DNA of 64,000 bases, taken from contig NC_092671.1 in NCBI RefSeq assembly GCF_964355755.1, forward strand, positions 21,852,001-21,916,000, in the 5' to 3' direction. Both the position numbers and the translations under genes were made by a program. A model generated the notes under the pieces. It did no database searches. It was not told where the DNA came from and saw only the letters and a program-made list of their open reading frames with translations. This stretch comes from Antedon mediterranea (Eukaryota; Echinodermata; Crinoidea; Comatulida; Antedonidae). Every line of letters starts with the position of its first letter. The first letter of the stretch is position 1. Shown piece after piece: positions 60,860-64,000 of this stretch.

Positions 60860-63800
60860 ACAAAATGGTTTAAAACGTCTCCAAATGCGATTTGAAGCTA
60901 TTCTAAGTACTTTGGTGTTTTTATATTAACAAGTTTTTTCGAAAATCACAAAATGGTCTAAAACGTCTCCAAATGCGATTTGAAGCTATTCTAAGCAATT
61001 TGGTGTTTTTATGTTAACAAGTTTTTTTCGAAAATCACAAAATGGTCTAAAACGTCTCCAAATGCGATTTGAAGCTATTCTGTACACTTTGATGTTTTTA
61101 TGTTAACAAGTTTTTTCGAAAATCACAAAATGGTCTAAAACGTCTCCTAATGCGATTTGAAGCTATTGTAAGCACTTTGGTGTTTTTATGTTAACAAGTT
61201 TTTTCGAAAATCACAAAATGGTCTAAAACGTTTTTAAATACGATATTAAGCTATTCTGTACACTTTGGTGTTTTGTGTGAAAAAGTTTTGTCGAAATGCT
61301 CAAAATGGTCTAAAACGTTTTTAAATACGATATTAACCTATTTTATGCTCTTTGATGTTTTTGTGTGAAAAGTGTTATCGAAATGCTCAAAATGGTCTAA
61401 AACGGTTTTATAATGTGATTTTAAGCACTTTGATGTTTTTGTGTAACCAAGTTTTTTCGAAAATCACAAATTGGTCTAAAATGTCTCCAAATGCGATTTG
61501 AAGCTATTCTTAGCACTTTGGTGTTTTTATGTTAACAAGTTTTTTCGAAAATCACAAATTGGTCTAAAATGTCTCCAAATGCGATTTGAAGCTATTCTGT
61601 ACACTTTGGTGTTTTATGTTAACAAGTTTTTTCGAAAATCACAAAATGTTCTAAAACGTTTCCAAATACGATATTAAGCTATTTTGTGCTCTTTGATGTT
61701 TTTGGGTAAAAAATTTTATCGATATGCTCAAAATGGTCTAAAACGGTTTATAATGTGATTTTAAGCACTTTGATGTTTTTGCGTAACCAAGTTTCATCGA
61801 AATGCTCAAAATGGTCTAAAACGTTTTTAAATACGATATTAACCTATTTTATGCTCTTTGATGTTTTTGTGTGAAAAGTGTTATCGAAATGCTCAAAATG
61901 GTCTAACACGGTTTTATAATGTGATTTTAAGCACTTTGATGTTTTTGTGTAACCAAGTTTTTTCGAAAATCACAAATTGGTCTAAAATGTCTCCAAATGC
62001 GATTTGAAGCTATTCTTAGCACTTTGGTGTTTTTATGTTAACAAGTTTTTTCGAAAATCACAAATTGGTCTAAAATGTCTCCAAATGCGATTTGAAGCTA
62101 TTCTGTACACTTTGGTGTTTTATGTTAACAAGTTTTTTCGAAAATCACAAAATGTTCTAAAACGTTTCCAAATACGATATTAAGCTATTTTGTGCTCTTT
62201 GATGTTTTTGTGTAAAAAATTTTATCGATATGCTCAAAATGGTCTAAAACGGTTTATAATGTGATTTTAACCACTTTGATGTTTTTGTGTAACCAAGTTT
62301 TTTCGAAAATCACTAATTGGTCTAAAATGTCTCCAAATGCGATTTGAAGCTATTCTTAGCCCTTTGATGTTTTTATGTTAACAAGTTTTTTCGAAAATCA
62401 CAAAATGGTCTAAAACGTCTCCAAATGCGATTTGAAGCTATTCTAAGCACTTTGGTGTTTTGTGTGAAAAAGTTTTGTCGAATTGCTCAAAATGGTCTAA
62501 AAAGTTTTTAAATACGATATTAAGCTATATTGTGCTCTTTGATGTTTTTGTGTGAAAAGTGTTATCGATATGCTCAAAATGGTCTAAAACGGTTTATAAT
62601 GTGATTTTAAGCACTTTGATGTTTTTGCGTAACCAAGTTTCATCGAAATGCACAAAATGGTCTAAAACGTCTCCAAATGCGATTTGAAGCTATTCTAATC
62701 ACTTTGGTGTTTTTGTGTTAACAAGTTTTTTCGAAAATCACAAAATGGTATAAAACGTCTACAAATGCGATTTGAAGCTATTCTAAACATTTTGGTGTTT
62801 TTATGTTAACAAGTTTTTTCGAAAATAACAAAATGGTCTAAAACGTCTCCTAATGCGATTTGAAGCTATTCTAAGCACTTTGGTGTTTTTATGTTAACAA
62901 GTTTTTTCGAAAATCACAAAATGGTCTAAAACGTCTCCAAATGCGATTTGAAGCTAATCTGTACACTTTGATGTTTTTATGTTAACAAGTTTTTTCGAAA
63001 ATCACAAAATGGTCTAAAACGTCTCCAAATGCGATTTGAAGGTATTCTAAGCACTTTGGTGTTTTGTGTGAAAAAGTTTTGTCGAAAATCACAAAATGGT
63101 CTAAAACGTCTCCAAATGCGATTTGAAGCTATTCTAAGCACTTTGGTGTTTTGTGTAAAAAGTTTTATCGATATGCTCAAAATGGTCTAAAACTGTTTAT
63201 AATGTGATTATTACTTTGATGTTTTTGCGTAACCAAGTTTCATCGAAATGCACAAAATGGTCTAAAACGTCTCCAAATGCGATTTGAAGCTATTCTAATC
63301 ACTTTGGTGTTTTTATGTTAACAAGTTTTTTCGAAAATCACAAAATGGTCTAAAACGTCTCCAAATGCGATTTGAAGCTATTCTAATCACTTTGGTGTTT
63401 TTGTGTTAACAAGTTTTTTCGAAAATCACAAAATGGTCTAAAACGTCTCCAAATGCGATTTGAAGCTATTCTAAACATTTTGGTGTTTTTATGTTAACAA
63501 GTTTTTTCGAAAATTACAAAATGGTCTAAAACGTCTTCAAATGCGATTTGAAGCTATTCTAAGCACTTTGGTGTTTTTATGTTAACAAGTTTTTTCGAAA
63601 ATCCCAAAATGGTCTAAAACGTCTCCAAATGCGATTTGAAGCTTTTCTAAACACTTTGGTGTTTTGTGTGAAAAAGTTTTGTCGAAATGCTCAAAATGGT
63701 TTAAAACGTTTTTAAATACGATATTAAGCTATTTTGTGCTCTTTGATGTTTTTTTGTGAAATGTGTTATCGAAATGCTCAAAATGGTCTAAAACGGTTTA
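60860..63800 (-). repeat. Higher-order block, offset family 11911/20760, copy 3
   Basis: Third copy, matching about 40100-42300 at offset 20760 and 28190-31130 at offset 32671. It carries gtcgaattgctc at 62482, gtctacaaatgcg near 62757, cgaaaataac near 62819 and tgattattacttt at 63205. Private changes are tttttgggtaaaaaa near 61700 and aaaaagtttttaaat near 62500. Confidence 0.82.
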
Positions 63801-64000
63801 TAATGTGATTTAAAGCACTTTGATGTTTTTGTGTAACCAAGTTTTTTCCAAAATCACAAATTGGTCTAAAATGTCTCCAAATGCGATTGGAAGCTATTCT
63901 TAGCACTTTGATGTTTTTATGTTAACAAGTTTTTTCGAAAATCACAAAATGGTCTAAAACGTCTCCAAATGCGATTTGAAGCTATTCTAAGTACTTTGGT

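Larger units (their letters stand above)
57524..64000 (-). repeat. 88-bp satellite array, minus-orientation, last block
   Basis: Satellite in the same orientation as before the SINE, starting in phase with the interrupted monomer (tattctaagcac) and running off the window edge. It holds A-unit runs, E-B-C-D cassettes, and copies of blocks seen at 28-31 kb, 40-42 kb and 44-45 kb. A private change ctttgtttttttt lies near 57711. No gene is seen. Confidence 0.98.

Noticed and set aside
1-64000. CRISPR array
   Set aside because: The repeats are regular but there are no unique spacers; whole units repeat end to end, and the inserts are eukaryotic.
1-64000. Telomeric repeats or a subtelomere
   Set aside because: No TTAGGG-, TTAGG- or similar short telomere repeats are present on either strand.

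Overview
The window contains no host gene. Nearly all 64 kb is one family of AT-rich tandem satellite DNA with a basic unit of about 88 bp. Two other sequences interrupt it: a 118-bp scrap of a non-LTR (LINE-type) reverse transcriptase at 3920-4037, and a tRNA-derived SINE of about 354 bp at 57170-57523 on the minus strand. A long satellite with a Pol III SINE and a LINE fragment indicates a eukaryote, most likely an invertebrate animal. The species, and whether the array is centromeric, pericentromeric or elsewhere, cannot be told from the sequence.

Layout: 1-3919 satellite, plus orientation; 3920-4037 RT fragment; 4038-25202 satellite, plus orientation; 25201/25202 an orientation switch with a 2-bp overlap; 25201-57169 satellite, minus orientation; 57170-57523 SINE; 57524-64000 satellite, minus orientation. 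I saw no second orientation switch.

The satellite is built from a few monomer types. Type A is 88 bp and occurs in runs. Type E is an A variant whose 3' end reads gtgcatttcgatgaaa. Types B (78 bp), C (87 bp) and D (87 bp) usually follow E in that order, forming a B-C-D cassette of about 252 bp that punctuates runs of A. All types share the core gttttagaccattt and a TCGA-centred dyad near the 3' end. Blocks of many monomers are repeated as larger copies at fixed offsets: 4659/4748, 768, about 859, 4481, 5930, 11911, 14881, 14704, 15594 and 20760 bp. These form a mosaic of segmental duplications, not one regular higher-order repeat. The start of the minus-orientation arm (25201-26701) is specifically an inverted copy of window 1-1587, with which it shares several private variants.

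The recurrent 67-codon reading frames in the array are satellite monomers read through without a stop. They start at TTG, not ATG, and are not annotated as genes.
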